NCBI GenBank assembly: GCA_037903475.1
Contig: JBAJFG010000347.1
Span: forward strand, 1,178,001 to 1,242,000
From: Ancylostoma caninum
Lineage: Eukaryota; Nematoda; Chromadorea; Rhabditida; Ancylostomatidae
Reading direction: 5' to 3'
DNA length: 64,000 nt
In this document: positions 33,990 to 47,000 of the stretch, in pieces
How positions within the stretch are numbered: position 1 is the first letter of the stretch
Layout of the letters: each line of letters begins with the position of its first letter
The notes under the pieces: model-generated
Seen by the model: the letters and a program-made list of their open reading frames with translations, nothing else
What the model was told of the DNA's origin: nothing
The model's database searches: none
Position numbers and translations under genes: made by a program

Positions 33990-35662
33990 TCTATTAAACA
34001 AAGCGCCGTAAGGGGGCTAGAGCGGCTAGAGGTACGCGGCGGCACTTATAGACACCGCAATCTTGAGGCGCAGACTGTGGGGCGAAATGGCCGATTTTCA
34101 GGGACTCAGGCACATTCGTTTCGGGACTCGCAATTACGTCACTGCTGGCTTTCCCGCGTGCACGATGTAGTGATTTCATCACCTTCGCTGGCGGTCTCGC
34201 AGCATAGGAGTGAGGAAATGTTTACAATCTTACATTCTACAGAATGTACACAGCAGGAAAACCACCCTTTCACTGTTGCGACGCTGTAGGCACCTCCGGA
34301 GAAGAAATGGACGGGTTTTATGAGAGCTGCAGCGTCTTGGAAGCTTGGGGAGGCTGGACCTACGCGGTCGCCTCACCTGATGGCTGCTATTGCCGCATCC
34401 ACTGCTGGGCCACCGATGGTGGAAGAGCTCGCAGTGGCTCAATGGTCGGGGGACGCCAAGATAAGGGTCCACCGACCAACGAATGAGAAAGGGCCCGCCG
34501 TGGCCCAGTGCTGTGGGGAACGCCATGACACGGGTCCAGCGATGGAGAAAGGGCCCCCAATGGCTCAGTGGTCGGGGGACGCCAGGATGCGGGTCCTCCA
34601 ATGGAGCAGAGGCCCGCCGTGGCCCAGTGCTGTGGGGAACGCCATGACACGGGTCCACCGATGGAGAAAGGGCCCGCAGTGGCTCAATGGTTGGGGGACG
34701 CCAAGATAAGGGCCCACCGACCACCGAATGAGAAAGGGCCCGCACTGGCCCAGTGCTGTGGGGAACGCCATGACACGGGTCCAGCGATGGAGAAAGGGCC
34801 GGCCGTGGCCAAGAACGGGTCCGCCGTAGCCGAGCGGTCTGATGAACGCCAGGATACGGGTCCGTCGACTGAGAACGGGTCCGCCTAGCCCAGTGGTGTG
34901 GGGGACGCCAGGATACGGGTCCACCGATGGAGAAAGGGCACACCGTGGTCCTATGGTGTAGAGGACGCCTGGATACGGGTTCGTCGACTGAGATGGGTCC
35001 GGTGGCCCAGTGGTGTGGGGGACGTCAGGATACGGGTCCACGAGGAAGTGTCTGCCGTTGCTCAATAGTGTGGAGAACACCAGGATATGGCTCCGCAGAT
35101 TGAGAAAGGGTCTGCCACGGCCCTGCAGTGAGGAAATCGCGAGAACGCTGGTCCAGGAGGAAGGATCCGTCGTAACATATTGGTGTGGAGAACGTCAGGA
35201 TACGGGTTCACTTTGTTCCGATAGTGTTGAGAATGTCAGGATGCGAACCCACCCCTGGAGAACGGATCCGGCTTGCCCTAACTGTGAGGAAGGCGGCAGA
35301 ATGCGGACGCTCAGACGGAGGAAGCGCCCGCCGTGGCCCAGTAGTGTGGAAAACACTCGGATACGATTTCGCTTTGGTCCAGTAGTGTGAGGAACGGCAG
35401 GATACAGTTCCTCCGAGAGTTCCCTCGATGGAGCGTCTGCGTTGGCCCGGTAGTGAGGAACACGCACGAACACGCCATACGATGGAGAACGGACTTCTCA
35501 TGCTGATAATCAACTCACAAGAAGGACTCCATGTTTGGGCCCATTTGAAGATTGGTTCTGCTTCTTTATCAATTTTCTAGAGATTTGGCAACTGCGAAGC
35601 GTTTGCACATGTCCCAAGTTGGCTCCCCCAACCCACTTTCTAGCGTCCCGAAGGGGCGCTAG
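33990..35662 (+). mobile_element. Helitron-like element H2b, exact ends in a LINE
   Basis: It begins TCTATTAAACAAAGCGCCGT after host A (33989) and ends with the hairpin arm GGGGCGCTAG before host T (35663). It is 1,673 bp without target duplication. The host LINE reads on across the gap from ...CTAGTTTAGTCAA to TTGATACAATG... and into MFADDVKIY, so both ends are fixed to the base. Degenerate 60-bp units lie at 34430-35480. The 5' region (33995-34420) carries the segment shared with H2a and H2c. No Rep/helicase frame. Confidence 0.9.
34430..35480. repeat. 60-bp minisatellite in H2b
   Basis: About 17 units of the form GGGCCCGCCGTGGCCCAGTG, then CTGTGGGGAACGCCATGACA, then CGGGTCCACCGATGGAGAAA. 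Those nearest the 5' end are well conserved; they become degenerate towards the 3' end. The 5'-most units are the closest match to the expanded array of H2c. Confidence 0.9.
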
Positions 35663-35718
35663 TTGATACAATGTTTCTTGCAAAATGTTTGCTGATGACG
35701 TAAAAATATATTAAAATA

Positions 35719-37231
35719 CTAGCGCCCCTTGGGGCGCTAGAAAGTCGGGTGGGGCAGCCTCTTGAGTTATGTGCAAAAGCCACGCATGCGTAATGCTTAG
35801 AAATTAGCAAACAAGCAAAACTAATCGTTAACTGAGCTCAAATACAAAATTCTATCTATGAATTGCGAATATTCTACGTGTCTAGTCGTCTCGCCAACGT
35901 CGGGCTTGGTGTCTTCTCGCGATCCTAGCCTTGCTTGCGAATTCTTAATCACGTACCCACATGTGAAGCTAATTTCCGACCCACTGATACTACCTACTCT
36001 TTTTTATCACATTTCTCACATGCCTATGGATCCGTTATGAACAGCCACTCTCAACTCTGCACAGGAGTATCTTTCACATGGCTTTAGTACTTGTGGACAA
36101 TACAGCGTAACCAATCCCGTGCGAAATGATTCAAGCTTCACGTTGCTGAGAGAGTTCAACTGATGGGCTTCTGATATACAAGGAGGAAGAAGAGGTGATT
36201 CACCGAGACATGAATGAGCGCGTAGCGTGCCCTTGCTCCACCGGCAGACGTGCATCTTGGCGTTCTTCCCACGATTGGGCCAGGGCAGAACCGATCCATC
36301 GGTGGACCCATATCTCGGCGCTTTCCCGGCTAATGCCCCCCCCCCCCCTGCTGACCAGGTCTCCTTCCGTGAATTTGTTCTCTGGCATTTCTCCACTATT
36401 GGGCTAGGGCAGACCCAATCCCCATCCGTGGACTCGTTCTCTGGCATTTCCCCACTAATGGGGCCCTGCGAACCCAATTTCCATCGATAGCACCTATCCT
36501 GAGGTTTTTCCGAACAACGGGGCCCCGGCACATCCGTCCGTCATCAATGCACCCGCACTCTTTGTTAGTCTCGAGAGTAATGGAAGAAAGTTAGGAAATA
36601 TTTAAAACTTTCATGAATTACGGAACTGGTTTCGGAAAATTCCACAACAGCTTATGATGACGCGTTCTTCCTTCGTTCATCCTGTGTATCTGATTGTATT
36701 GCCGTGTACTTTATTGTATTGCTCTTCTTAAAAACAGTTGGATCCCCAGGCTGCATAATCCCTATGGGACCTCAATGAGAGCTAAACCCTATGGGACATC
36801 AATGAGAGGTGCTCATGGAGCATATCCCACGTGCGGAAATCAAATGAATCATAACCGGCATGCATACATTTCCTGATGGTTATCTTCCAGTGTTTCCAAA
36901 TTGAGTGATGTGAATAACAAAGCTCCAGCAGAGGGGCGACTCTGCTCCGTATATTGCTGCTATACAACGTCAAATCGTTGTGAATAGTCTCTCATCCGGA
37001 GGGCTCGAGACCGCTCGCAGCTGGTCCGACCACGAAATCCTGAGTGCACCCAACTTCCACTACGTCTATGCACCTATGACCAAACATCGGCCGATTGCCC
37101 CGTCGGCTTCGCATCCTCGCGAGCACTGTCTATAACTGAGCCCCATCATGAAAGCATGCGATCACGTGCTGGTGCCCCACCGCCTGCGCTCTAGAAAATT
37201 TTGTTTTACTACCATGATTTATGTAAGAGGA
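35719..37231 (-). mobile_element. Helitron-like element H1c, exact ends in the same LINE
   Basis: On the minus strand it begins TCCTCTTACATAAATCATGG after host A (complement of T at 37232). It ends with the perfect terminal hairpin (10-bp stem CTAGCGCCCC with a TT loop) before host T (complement of A at 35718). It is 1,513 bp. The host LINE continues from ADDVKIY to SNDDHIAF across it, with a one-base frame difference. About five 60-bp units lie at 36230-36540, with a C run at about 36334-36345. The left part parallels H1b and the whole element parallels H1a. Confidence 0.88.
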
Positions 37232-37699
37232 TATCCACAGCAATGATGATCATATTGCTTTCCAATCAGCAATTAAGCAGTTGCTGACTCATCCGACACG
37301 TGGAAGCTCCCCTTATCGAGCCCTAAAACAAAACCTTCCCATCTCGGTCGGCAAGGAGCAAGGAACTTTTATTACCTTGTGGAGAGTCAATTTGACGGCA
37401 CTGACACCATTCGCAATTTGGGTTTCACTTTTAATGCGAAACTGATGTTTGATGACCATTGCAATATTATCGCAACGAAGGCGGATAAAACTGTCCATAA
37501 CATTTTCAAATCCTTGTGTACAAAGTCATCTACCCATCTTTTACATGCTTACAAATCTTATGTGCGGCCAATTCTTAAGCATGGAGCTATAGTTTTCACC
37601 CCGAAATCCAAACGCTCAATTTCGAGACTTGAAGCTGTACAAAACAGTTTTACTAGAAAACTTTGGATAAGGCTACACGGGCACGACTACGCCAACGTT

Positions 37700-38510
37700 C
37701 CTCCGGCTTCTGCATGTAACTTCTTCTTCTTAGCGTTTTTCCCGTTTCGCAGCGGGGTCCGCTTTGCTGATCCTTTGACGCCAGAGTGTTCTGCCGTGCG
37801 CTTGGTCGTGATGGATCCCAGCCGCTTCCCTGGTGCCTCTACCTCGAAGCTAATCCTACAGACTTTGTCGCCATCAGCACGAATAACGTGACCAAACCAT
37901 CGCCGCGCGGAGCTTGTCGGTATCGCAACTACCCCAAATCGCTGTCGTACGTCCTGGTTGCATATGCGATCTAGTTCGTAATGCCACCCATCCACCGCAT
38001 CATCCTCATTTCCATGACGTTGATTCGGCGCTCCATTTCCTTGGTGGCAGGCCAACATTCGGCACCATAGAGCGCGACCGGGCGTACCACTGTTCGGTAG
38101 ATCTTCGACTTGAGCCGGTCTGGTATGTCTTTGTCGCAGAGCACACCAGTCAGCGAGCGCCACTTCAACCACGCAGCGGCGACGCGTGTGGTGATCTCAT
38201 GGGCGAGGCTGCCGTCTGATGAAACCACTGAAACCATGAAGCCAAGGTATTTGAACGTAGCGGCTCGCGAAAGATTCGTGCCATTAACTTTGATAGTGCC
38301 GGGCTCGTGTTCGTCGGTGGTCAAATACTCGGTCCTCTTAACGTTGAGGCGGAGCTGTGCCAGCTGGTCACTCCACGCTTGCGTCTGCCGTTCAAATAGG
38401 ATGCTAGCATTACGTCATCCGCGTACAGCAGCGTCCACTGCGCTGGTCTGTGAAGGTCCCCAAGAGATATGTGTCTAAACTTTTTATATTTTCCAGAGAC
38501 TTTCACTTCG
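37700..38510 (-). pseudogene. RTE-type reverse transcriptase relic, 5' truncated
   Basis: Minus strand. It begins at the catalytic box WTLLYADDVMLAS (about 38410-38450). Then come YLTTDEHEPGTIKVNG, FKYLGFMVS, AWLKWRSLTGVLCDKDIP, KSKIYRTVVRPVALYGAECW, MEMRMMRWMGGIT and ARRWFGHVIRADGDKVCR. It ends in a GAAGAAGAAG tail at about 37718. These are the C-terminal half of an RTE-clade reverse transcriptase and its 3' end. 5' truncation at about 38500 is typical of incomplete reverse transcription. A frameshift is present after the catalytic box. It resembles the other RTE copy at 12067-12690. Confidence 0.85.
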
Positions 38511-41062
38511 CTGCGTAAGTTGGTTACTGGTATCGAGAAATGGGCTGCTTAGGTAAATTACACGACAATGCGCAGGTGGCTTGGTCGCTGGTAAGCTGGG
38601 TTTCTAGTGGCAAAATGAGAACTCTAGCTACAAAAGACAATGCTCAGTGTTTGGAGGAGATTTAATTGTATAGAACCACTCAGTGGCAGCGTCTGTTTTT
38701 CTGAAATTTTCCAAGAAATGTATACTGCCGTGTTCGCCATCGCAGTACAAAAGACTCGTAGACAAATTTCTGAAAGAAGCAGCTCGTTAGTTTGTCATTC
38801 CTGAACCTTCTTGAACTGTATCCGTTTGTCTAGAGATTTGTTTATTATAGATTCACGAGTTTTTCGCATTATGTTTATGCTTTTTTTCACTGTGATTTGT
38901 CATCCAGCGTGGTAGTCCCACGTACAAATAAATAAATGAATAGACCAATGACATCCGCACTATTTTTGCAAACTCCTACAGCCGAGGTAAAACTACTCAG
39001 CGCTCTAGGAGAGAAGTGGCACACATGGTGTTCCACAACTTTCCGTGTGAGCATTACAGATACAATCATAAGCCTTTTTTCGGGAATAATCATGCCCTGA
39101 ATTGTTCTATTTTACTTTATACCTTTTACACTTTCTGAGTCTTCCATAGCTTCATCTATGGCTACCTCAAATTGGCATTACATGATTACTAGCGGCAAAG
39201 CAGAAAACAGTTAAATTACAGAGGAATTGCGCGTCTACCTCATTGGTTCGAAAATCATATTACAGTAAATAGATCATACATCGGCTCTTCACACCACTAT
39301 ATACTCGTGATAAACTTTTTAATGTGTTCGTCACGATTCTACTGTGTTTCAAAGATTTTGAAACTCTTTCAATACAACTTTCGTCAATGAACTGTTCATG
39401 CGGGATTGCGACGTGTACTGTATAGCCAAGTTAAACGATTTATTGTGGCACAAAATTAACTGAAGCTATGTTGAGGTAATTGTCTACCCAAGTTTATCCG
39501 AATCTACAGGAATTCGTCCATATCAATATTTATTCCTAAAGGCAGCGATGGAGTTTGCACAAGTTCTACTGGCAGAGTTGATCTTGGAGGATGGCCGCTG
39601 AACAAGCCGTGATTAATCTTTCTATTTTCGTGAAAATATGAAAACTTCTGTATATTGCAGCCAATCTGCCCAGTTAGAATCATCATCTTCTTGGTAGCCA
39701 TGTCACAGACTGACTGACACGGTGAGACCAGACGCTCGAGCTTTAACTGGAGCTCGCTTCGCTTGCCCAAAGAGGTGCAACCTGTTTTCAGTGGCGTGAA
39801 AAAATGGCACGGAACAGGTCCAAACATACAAGGAATGCAACATACTTACTACTTGGGGCAGGTTGCATGTAACAACATGGACGAAAAAAATCGAAATGCA
39901 GATAGTTCGAAAACATCGTGAAACTGAGGGTTCGCTCATAATCAATTCATGAAAATCATACTTACTAAACATCGAAGTCGTTTGCCACCACATGGAATTT
40001 TCTCAGTCGATGCTAATTCGAAGGGGAACTATCTGATATTTGAAATTAGGTAGCATTTTATTCTACCTATCATGTTTCTCTTTTATTCTTTTCCTTCTTT
40101 GTTGGACTTCTTCCAAGTTTCTGAATCTATCGGTGGATTCCAGAGTTAGTCATTCTCATTGTATGTTTCAGGTCACGCCCCCATCTAAGGTAGCAGCTAT
40201 ATGTACTTCGCTATATGTATTCCTCGAGGACTATAGCACCTTGCGGCGCCGCCGCCGGCGACGACGGCCGCCAATGTTGGCCACCCCTCACAATCGATAC
40301 CCGGCAAACCGGCGCCGCAGTCGCCAACGTTGGCGGTCGCCGATGTTGGCGATCGCCAGTCGCCGGCGATCCTCCCACAATCGATGCGTATCGGCCTCAC
40401 AGTCGGCGACGCAAGTTGCTACACTCCTCGAGGACTATAGCGGCAGTGTAAGTCGGAAGTTCTCCTTTCCACCGTGGCACTCTCCTTGACTGAGAGAAGG
40501 TTAATGCCAACGCGCTGATTAATCAACATTTTCTTTACTCAGCTAGAGTCACCATAGCTGAATTTCCATCAAAAATGGAAGGCATTCCTTTTGTTCTATT
40601 CGCACCAGGAGTGACAGTAAAACACTGAAACTTATGTAAAAAACACGATCTGCAGAGAAATTAGGCAATACAATGGATTATCAAGATTCTTTCATCTGTG
40701 AGCAATCCAATAGGTGTTGTTGCATTGTATACATACATGCACTTTCAGCGGGAATTTCCTAGTTTTTCCTACTTCCCTTATTGAGCACTTTAAAATAAAA
40801 AAGTTAGGGATTTCGTCCATTTTTTATTTCTGTTTTCTCGCAAATATACTCTGTATCTCAAAACATTCCACTCTCTAGCGACCTTTCACTGTTTGTTTGC
40901 TTCCCAAGTGCAACTGAAGCTAGCAACACTTTCCCTCTCCTAAACCCACATGCATTCAATCCTTTTTGTTCTATGGTAATCTATGTATAAGAATGTAGTG
41001 TTCCTGATCACGTATTCCTGATTTGTATTCGCGCAGATTCGTGATACCTTCCACCTCATAGG
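38511..41062. other. upstream region of copy 3; promoter not identifiable
   Basis: About 2.5 kb of AT-rich sequence without recognised genes, apart from the GC-rich insert at 40238-40425. The open frame at 40040-40489 starts with a hydrophobic stretch but runs through that insert and is not credible as a gene. Immediately before the copy 3 start, TATTCGCGCAG at about 41027-41037 could be a trans-splice acceptor; this is a guess. Confidence 0.35.
40221..40441. repeat. 188-bp GC-rich insert between 17-bp direct repeats
   Basis: TCCTCGAGGACTATAGC occurs at 40221-40237 and again at 40425-40441. Between them lies a block of GCC/GGC-rich sequence with many short inverted motifs (CGCCGGCG, GTTGGCGATCGCC), in AT-rich surroundings. 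A 17-bp duplication is long for DNA transposons and within the range of LINE-mediated insertion, but no poly(A) tail is seen. Confidence 0.75.
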
Positions 41063-44000
41063 ATGTGGACATTGCTGGCCGGTCTTGCTCCCACGATAAT
41101 ACCTATAGTTATTCTCTACTTCGTGACGTTGGGAATATTTGGCAACGTCAATCTCATCTTGGCCACTGTTCGTAAGGAGCACCTGCAGACAAAACATGGT
41201 ATTCTGTTCCAATGTTGTTGCCCACTACAAAGAAAATATTCTTAATTCAGGGGTTCTTCTGGCACTGACGTCATTTTACCAGCTGATGTGCTTGCTGTGG
41301 GAATTGGTCAACGTTGCCTTTGCCCTCAGGGGCAAGGAAATCAAGCGAAATTTATGTTTCGTTTTTATGAGCCCTTACCTATTTTTTTCGTGAGTATTGT
41401 CTCCATTGAAACAGTAAGCAGCTGCCCGCATATTTACGTTGCAGAATTCAGAAAGAATCAGCTCACATGGCTAGTGGCTAATTTACCTTCACGAAATTGT
41501 TGAGAAATTAGAAAAAAACGGCTGTAATGTGATAAACCCCCGACGCATTATTTTCGCTTTTGGTTTTATAGATACTAGCGCCTCTTCGGGACGCTAGAAA
41601 GCGGGGTGGGGCAGCCACTTGAGGTATGTGCAAAAGCTCCACACGTGCAAAATGCTTAGAAAATTAGCAAATAAGCAAAATTAATCATTAACTGAGCTCA
41701 AATTCAAAAACCTTCCTGTAAGTTACGTATAAGAGAAGCAGAACAAATCTTCCAATGGGCCCAAACATGAAGTCCTTCTTATGAGTAGCGTATGCGAATG
41801 AGAGGTTCGTTCCCCATCGTATGGCGTATTCGTGCGTATTCCTCACTATCAGGCCAACGCAGACGCGTTCTCCATCGGCGGAACTGTATCCTGCCGTACC
41901 CCACATTATTGGACAAAGCGAAATTGTATCCGAGTGTTTTCCACACTACTGGGCCGCAGCGGACTTTCCTCAATCGGTGGACCCGTAATCTGGCGCCATC
42001 TTCACACATTAGGCCTGAACCGTATCCTGGTATTCTCCACTTTACTGAGTCACAGCGGACCAATCCTATGTTGGCGGACCCGTATCCTGGTGTTATCCAT
42101 ACTACTGGGCCACGGCGGGCCCTTACTCCATCAGAGCGCCCGCATTCTGGCGCCTTCCTCACGGTTAGGGCAAGCCGTATCCGTTCTCCAGGGGCGGGTT
42201 CGCATCCTGTCATTCTCAACACTAAAGTGAACCCGTATCCTGGCGTTCCCCACAGCACTGGGCCACGACGGGCCCTTTCTTCATCGGTGCACCCGTGTCA
42301 TGGCGTTCCCCACAGCACTGGGCCATGGCGGGCCCTTTCTCCATCGGTGAACACGTGTCTCGGCGTTCCCCGCATCACTGGGCCACGGCGGGCCCTTTCT
42401 CCATCGGTGTACCCGTGTCTCGGCGTTCCCCGCATCAATGGGCCACGGCGGGTCCTTTCTCCATCGGTGGACCCGTATCTTGGCGTTCCCCACAGCACTG
42501 GGCCACGGCGGGCCCTTTCTCCATCGGTGAACCCGTGTCTCGGCGTTCCCCACAGCACTGGGCCACGGCGGGCCCTTTCTCCATCCGTGGACCCGTGTCT
42601 CGGCGTTTCCCGCACCACTGGGCCACGGCGGGCCCTTTCTCCATCGGTGGACCAGTTTCTTGGCGTTCCCCACAGCACTGGGCCACGGCGGGCCCTTTCT
42701 CCATCGGTGGACCCGTGTCTCGGCGTGCCCCGCACCACTGGGCCACGGCGGGCCCTTTCTCCATCGGTGGACCCATGTCATGGAGTTTCTCGCACCACTG
42801 GGCCACGGCGGGCCTTTTCTCCATCGGTGGACCCGTTTCTTGGCGTTCCCCCAGCACTGGGCCACGGCGGGCCTTTTCTCCATCGGTGGACCCACCTCAT
42901 GGCGTTCCGCACAGCACTGGGCCATGGCGGGCCCTTTCTCCATCGGTGAACCCATGTCATGGAGTTTCTCGCACCACTGGGCCACGGCGGGCCTTTTCTC
43001 CATCGGTGGACCCGTTTCTTGGCGTTCCATCAGCACTGGGCCACGGCGGGCCCTTTCTCCATCGGTGAACCCATGTCATGGAGTTTCTCGCACCACTGGG
43101 CCACGGCGGGCCTTTTCTCCATCGGTGGACCCGTATCTTTGCGTCCCCCGCTCTATTGGGCCCTAGCGGGCCTTTTCTCCATCGGTGGACCCGTATCTTG
43201 GCGTCCCCCGCTCTATTGGGCCCTAGCGGGCCTTTTCTCCATAGCTGGACCCACCTCATGGCGTTCCACACAGCACTGGGCCACGGCGGGCCCTTTCTCC
43301 ATCGGTGGACCCGTTTCTTGGCGTTCCCCACAGCAGTGGGCCACGGCGGGCCCTTTCTCCATCGGTGGACCCGTTTCTTGGCGTTCCCCACAGCAGTGGG
43401 CCACGGCGGGCCCTTTCTCCATCGGTGGACCCATGTCATGAAGTTTCTCGCACCACTGGGCCACGGCGGGCCTTTTCTCCATCGGTGGACCCGTTTCTTG
43501 GCGTTCCCCACAGCACTGGGCAACGGCGGGCCCTTTCTCCATCGGTGGACCCGTGTCTCGGCGTGCCCCGCACCACTGGGCCACGGCGGGCCCTTTCTCC
43601 ATCGGTGGACCCATGTCATGGAGTTTCTCGCACCACTGGGCCACGGCGGGCCTTTTGTCCATCGGTGGACCCGTATCTTGGCGTCCCCCGCTCTATTGGG
43701 CCCTAGCGGGCCTTTTCTCCATGACTGGACCCACCTCATGGCGTTCCGCACAGCAGTGGGCCATGGCGGGCCCTTTCTCCATCGGTGGACCCGTTTCTTG
43801 GCGTTCCCCCCAGCACTGGGCCACGGCGGGCCCTTTCTCCATCGGTGAACCCATGTCATGGAGTTTCTCGCACCACTGGGCCACGGCGGGCCTTTTCTCC
43901 ATCGGTGGACCCGTATCTTGGCGTCCCCCGCTCTATTGGGCCCTAGCGGGCCTTTTCTCCATAGCTGGACCCACCTCATGGCGTTCCGCACAGCACTGGG

Positions 44001-47000
44001 CCACGGCGGGCCCTTTCTCCATCGGTGGACCCGTTTCTTGGCGTTCCCCACAGAAGTGGGCCACGGCGAGCCCTTTCTCCATCGGTGGACCCGTTTCTTG
44101 GCGTTCCCCACAGCAGTGGGCCACGGCGGGCCCTTTCTCCATCGGTGGACCCATGTCATGAAGTTTCTCGCACCACTGGGCCACGGCGGGCCTTTTCTCC
44201 ATCGGTGGACCCGTTTCTTGGCGTTCCCCACAGCACTGGGCAACGGCGGGCCCTTTCTCCATCGGTGGACCCGTGTCTCGGCGTTCCCCACAGCACTGGG
44301 CCACGGCGGGCCCTTTCTCCATCGGTGGACCCATGTCATGGAGTTTCTCGCACCACTGGGCCACGGCGGGCCTTTTCTCCATCGGTGGACCCGTATCTTG
44401 GCGTCCCCCGCTCTATTGGGCCCTAGCGGGCCTTTTCTCCATGACTGGACCCACCTCATGGCGTTCCGCACAGCAGTGGGCCATGGCGGGCCCTTTCTCC
44501 ATCGGTGGACCCGTTTCTTGGCGTTCCCCCCAGCACTGGGCCACGGCGGGCCCTTTCTCCATCGGTGAACCCATGTCATGGAGTTTCTCGCACCACTGGG
44601 CCACGGCGGGCCTTTTCTCCATCGGTGGACCCGTATCTTGGCGTCCCCCGCTCTATTGGGCCCTAGCGGGCCTTTTCTCCATAGCTGGACCCACCTCATG
44701 GCGTTCCGCACAGCACTGGGCCACGGCGGGCCCTTTCTCCATCGGTGGACCCGTTTCTTGGCGTTCCCCACAGAAGTGGGCCACGGCGAGCCCTTTCTCC
44801 ATCGGTGGACCCGTTTCTTGGCGTTCCCCACAGCAGTGGGCCACGGCGGGCCCTTTCTCCATCGGTGGACCCATGTCATGAAGTTTCTCGCACCACTGGG
44901 CCACGGCGGGCCTTTTCTCCATCGGTGGACCCGTTTCTTGGCGTTCCCCACAGCACTGGGCAACGGCGGGCCCTTTCTCCATCGGTGGACCCGTGTCTCG
45001 GCGTGCCCCGCACCACTGGGCCACGGCGGGCCCTTTCTCCATCGGTGGACCCATGTCATGGAGTTTCTCGCACCACTGGGCCACGGCGGGCCTTTTGTCC
45101 ATCGGTGGACCCGTATCTTGGCGTCCCCCGCTCTATTGGGCCCTAGCGGGCCTTTTCTCCATGACTGGACCCACCTCATGGCGTTCCGCACAGCAGTGGG
45201 CCATGGCGGGCCCTTTCTCCATCGGTGGACCCGTTTCTTGGCGTTCCCCCCAGCACTGGGCCACGGCGGGCCCTTTCTCCATCGGTGAACCCATGTCATG
45301 GAGTTTCTCGCACCACTGGGCCACGGCGGGCCTTTTCTCCATCGGTGGACCAGTATCTTGGCGTCCCCCGCTCTATTGGGCCCTAGCGGGCCTTTTCTCC
45401 ATAGCTGGACCCACCTCATGGCGTTCCGCACAGCACTGGGCCACGGCGGGCCCTTTCTCCATCGGTGGACCCGTTTCTTGGCGTTCCCCACAGAAGTGGG
45501 CCACGGCGAGCCCTTTCTCCATCGGTGGACCCGTTTCTTGGCGTTCCCCACAGCAGTGGGCCACGGCGGGCCCTTTCTCCATCGGTGGACCCATGTCATG
45601 AAGTTTCTCGCACCACTGGGCCACGGCGGGCCTTTTCTCCATCGGTGGACCCGTTTCTTGGCGTTCCCCACAGCACTGGGCAACGGCGGGCCCTTTCTCC
45701 ATCGGTGGACCCGTGTCTCGGCGTGCCCCGCACCACTGGGCCACGGCGGGCCCTTTCTCCATCGGTGGACCCATGTCATGGAGTTTCTCGCACCACTGGG
45801 CCACGGCGGGCCTTTTGTCCATCGGTGGACCCGTATCTTGGCGTCCCCCGCTCTATTGGGCCCTAGCGGGCCTTTTCTCCATGACTGGACCCACCTCATG
45901 GCGTTCCGCACAGCAGTGGGCCATGGCGGGCCCTTTCTCCATCGGTGGACCCATGTCATGAAGTTTCTCGCACCACTGGGCCACGGCGGGCCTTTTCTCC
46001 ATCGGTGGACCCGTTTCTTGGCGTTCCCCACAGCACTGGGCAACGGCGGGCCCTTTCTCCATCGGTGGACCCGTGTCTCGGCGTGCCCCGCACCACTGGG
46101 CCACGGCGGGCCCTTTCTCCATCGGTGGACCCATGTCATGGAGTTTCTCGCACCACTGGGCCACGACGGGCCTTTTCTCCATCGGTGGACCCGTATCTTG
46201 GCGTCCCCCGCTCTATTGGGCCCTAGCGGGCCTTTTCTCCATGACTGGACCCACCTCATGGCGTTCCGCACAGCAGTGGGCCATGGCGGGCCCTTTCTCC
46301 ATCGGTGGACCCGTTTCTTGGCGTTCCCCCCAGCACTGGGCCACGGCGGGCCCTTTCTCCATCGGTGAACCCATGTCATGGAGTTTCTCGCACCACTGGG
46401 CCACGGCGGGCCTTTTCTCCATCGGTGGACCCGTATCTTGGCGTCCCCCGCTCTATTGGGCCCTAGCGGGCCTTTTCTCCATAGCTGGACCCACCTCATG
46501 GCGTTCCGCACAGCACTGGGCCACGGCGGGCCTTTTCTCCATGACTGGACCCACCTCATGGCGTTCCGCACAGCAGTGGGCCACGGCGGGCCTTTTGTCC
46601 ATCGGTGGACCCGTATCTTGGCGTCCCCCGCTCTATTGGGCCCTAGCGGGCCTTTTCTCCATGACTGGACCCACCTCATGGCGTTCCGCACAGCAGTGGG
46701 CCACGGCGGGCCTTTTCTCCATCGGTGGACCCGTTTCTTGGCGTTCCCCACAGCACTGGGCAACGGCGGGCCCTTTCTCCATCGGTGGACCCGTGTCTCG
46801 GCGTGCCCCGCACCACTGGGCCACGGCGGGCCCTTTCTCCATCGGTGGACCCATGTCATGGAGTTTCTCGCACCACTGGGCCACGGCGGGCCTTTTCTCC
46901 ATCGGTGGACCCGTATCTTGGCGTCCCCCGCTCTATTGGGCCCTAGCGGGCCTTTTCTCCATAGCTGGACCCACCTCATGGCGTTCCGCACAGCACTGGG

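Larger units (their letters stand above)
33516..37672 (+). pseudogene. CR1/T1-like non-LTR reverse transcriptase, split by H2b and H1c
   Basis: Three pieces belong together: about 33516-33989, 35663-35718 and 37232-37672. Piece 1 keeps ASNYRPxFT, VFEKILK, QFGYRAARSTEPLMLLALED, DFAKAFDRVL (after a frameshift), SFQARIN and GSRQGGVLSP. Piece 2, only 56 bp between two elements, encodes the catalytic box MFADDVKIY. Piece 3 has DDHIAFQSAIKQL, LPISVGK, NLGFTFNAKLMFDDHC, SYVRPILKHGAIVFTPKSK and LEAVQNSFTRKL. These are reverse transcriptase blocks in the usual order. Frameshifts and a stop show it was already decaying. It is truncated at both ends, with an RTE relic on the other strand directly after it. 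Confidence 0.85.

Noticed and set aside
40040..40489. Open frame with a signal-peptide-like start
   Set aside because: It runs through the GC-rich insert flanked by direct repeats, and the downstream residues are low-complexity arginine-rich sequence from that insert.
42957..46991. A 1,344-codon minus-strand open frame with 20-residue repeats such as RWRKGPPWPSGARNSMTW
   Set aside because: It is the 60-bp minisatellite read in a stop-free phase. Other phases on both strands are also open for hundreds of codons. Related arrays elsewhere have many stops and frame changes, so there is no sign of selection on the protein.
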